In this document: positions 21,152-21,269 of the stretch, piece after piece
Numbering within the stretch: position 1 is the stretch's first letter
How the letters are laid out: each line of letters starts with the position of its first letter
IMG/VR virus record: IMGVR_UViG_3300013010_000090
Coordinates: 1 to 21,269 of that record
DNA from: a virus
DNA length: 21,269 nt
Reading direction: 5' to 3' (one strand)
Made by a program: the position numbers and the translations under genes
Notes under the pieces: generated by a model
Databases searched by the model: none
Told to the model about the DNA's origin: nothing
Seen by the model: the letters and a program-made list of their open reading frames with translations, nothing else

Positions 21152-21269
21152 TGGCACAGATAAACAAAGCTAACGAATATTTTAATACTAAACTTTATAC
21201 TGGTAATGGCTCTACTCAATCTATTACAGGAGTAAATTTTCAACCTGACTGGGTGTGGTTGAAGCAAAG
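21151..21269 (+). CDS. Start of a tail/adhesin protein, cut by the window end
   Basis: Only about 39 residues are present, opening AQINKANEYFNTKLYTGNGS and including QSITGVNFQPDWVWLKQ. The pattern YFNTKLYTGNG...ITG-V-x-FQPDWVW is one I know from the start of phage tail or receptor-binding proteins with repeated FQPDWVW-type domains. GGAG eight bases ahead of the ATG supports this start. Following the fibre and the LamG/SPRY protein, it extends a receptor-binding cassette. The rest of the gene, and so its fold and length, is outside the window. Confidence 0.7.
   Translation, partial: MAQINKANEYFNTKLYTGNGSTQSITGVNFQPDWVWLKQ

Overview
The window is part of an AT-rich genome (roughly one third G+C by eye) of a tailed phage with a podovirus plan: short T7-type tail, internal (ejection) proteins and a T7-type tail fibre. 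The protein types, compact layout and base composition resemble marine podophages and environmental marine phage contigs, possibly of Pelagibacter-like hosts. The host is an inference: no host gene, integrase, tRNA or attachment site is visible.

Layout. Positions 1-1316 hold four small leftward genes of unknown function (125, 60, 47 and 73 aa). Three of them are preceded by a promoter-like block with a shared 15-bp near-palindrome, and all four have A-rich leaders with an AAAGG ribosome-binding site. Positions 1317-1836 are a 520-bp divergent control region with a hairpin, a tandem 16-bp repeat inside 9-bp inverted arms, a strikingly GC-rich C-tract island, and a sequence spaced like a T7-RNA-polymerase promoter pointing right. 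From 1837 to the right end all genes run rightward as one densely packed late module.

Late module in order: a 61-aa protein, large terminase, three tiny proteins (two sharing a C-terminal TILT...LLGG motif), portal, a Bbp19-like small protein, scaffold, a 60-aa protein, a terminator hairpin, major capsid protein, a strong terminator, two small basic proteins, tail tubular proteins A and B, a GNAT-like T7 gp13-type protein, a gp14-type protein, a small HNH protein, gp15-type and gp16-type ejection proteins, a multidomain tail fibre, a LamG/SPRY-like adhesin and the start of another tail/adhesin protein. Eight gene junctions use the overlap TAATG, implying strong translational coupling.

How it works together: terminase and portal package DNA into a capsid built from scaffold and major capsid protein. 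TtpA and TtpB make the tail tube and nozzle, the gp13/14/15/16-type proteins form the ejection apparatus, and the fibre and adhesins bind the host. The capsid gene is bracketed by two hairpin/T-tract terminators, which would set its transcript apart from its neighbours. Replication, lysis and RNA polymerase genes are not in the window. The most unusual parts are the control region (repeats, GC island, T7-like promoter), the repeated operator-like sites of the leftward genes, and the structured region ahead of the capsid gene. I see no defence system, CRISPR array or diversity-generating retroelement.
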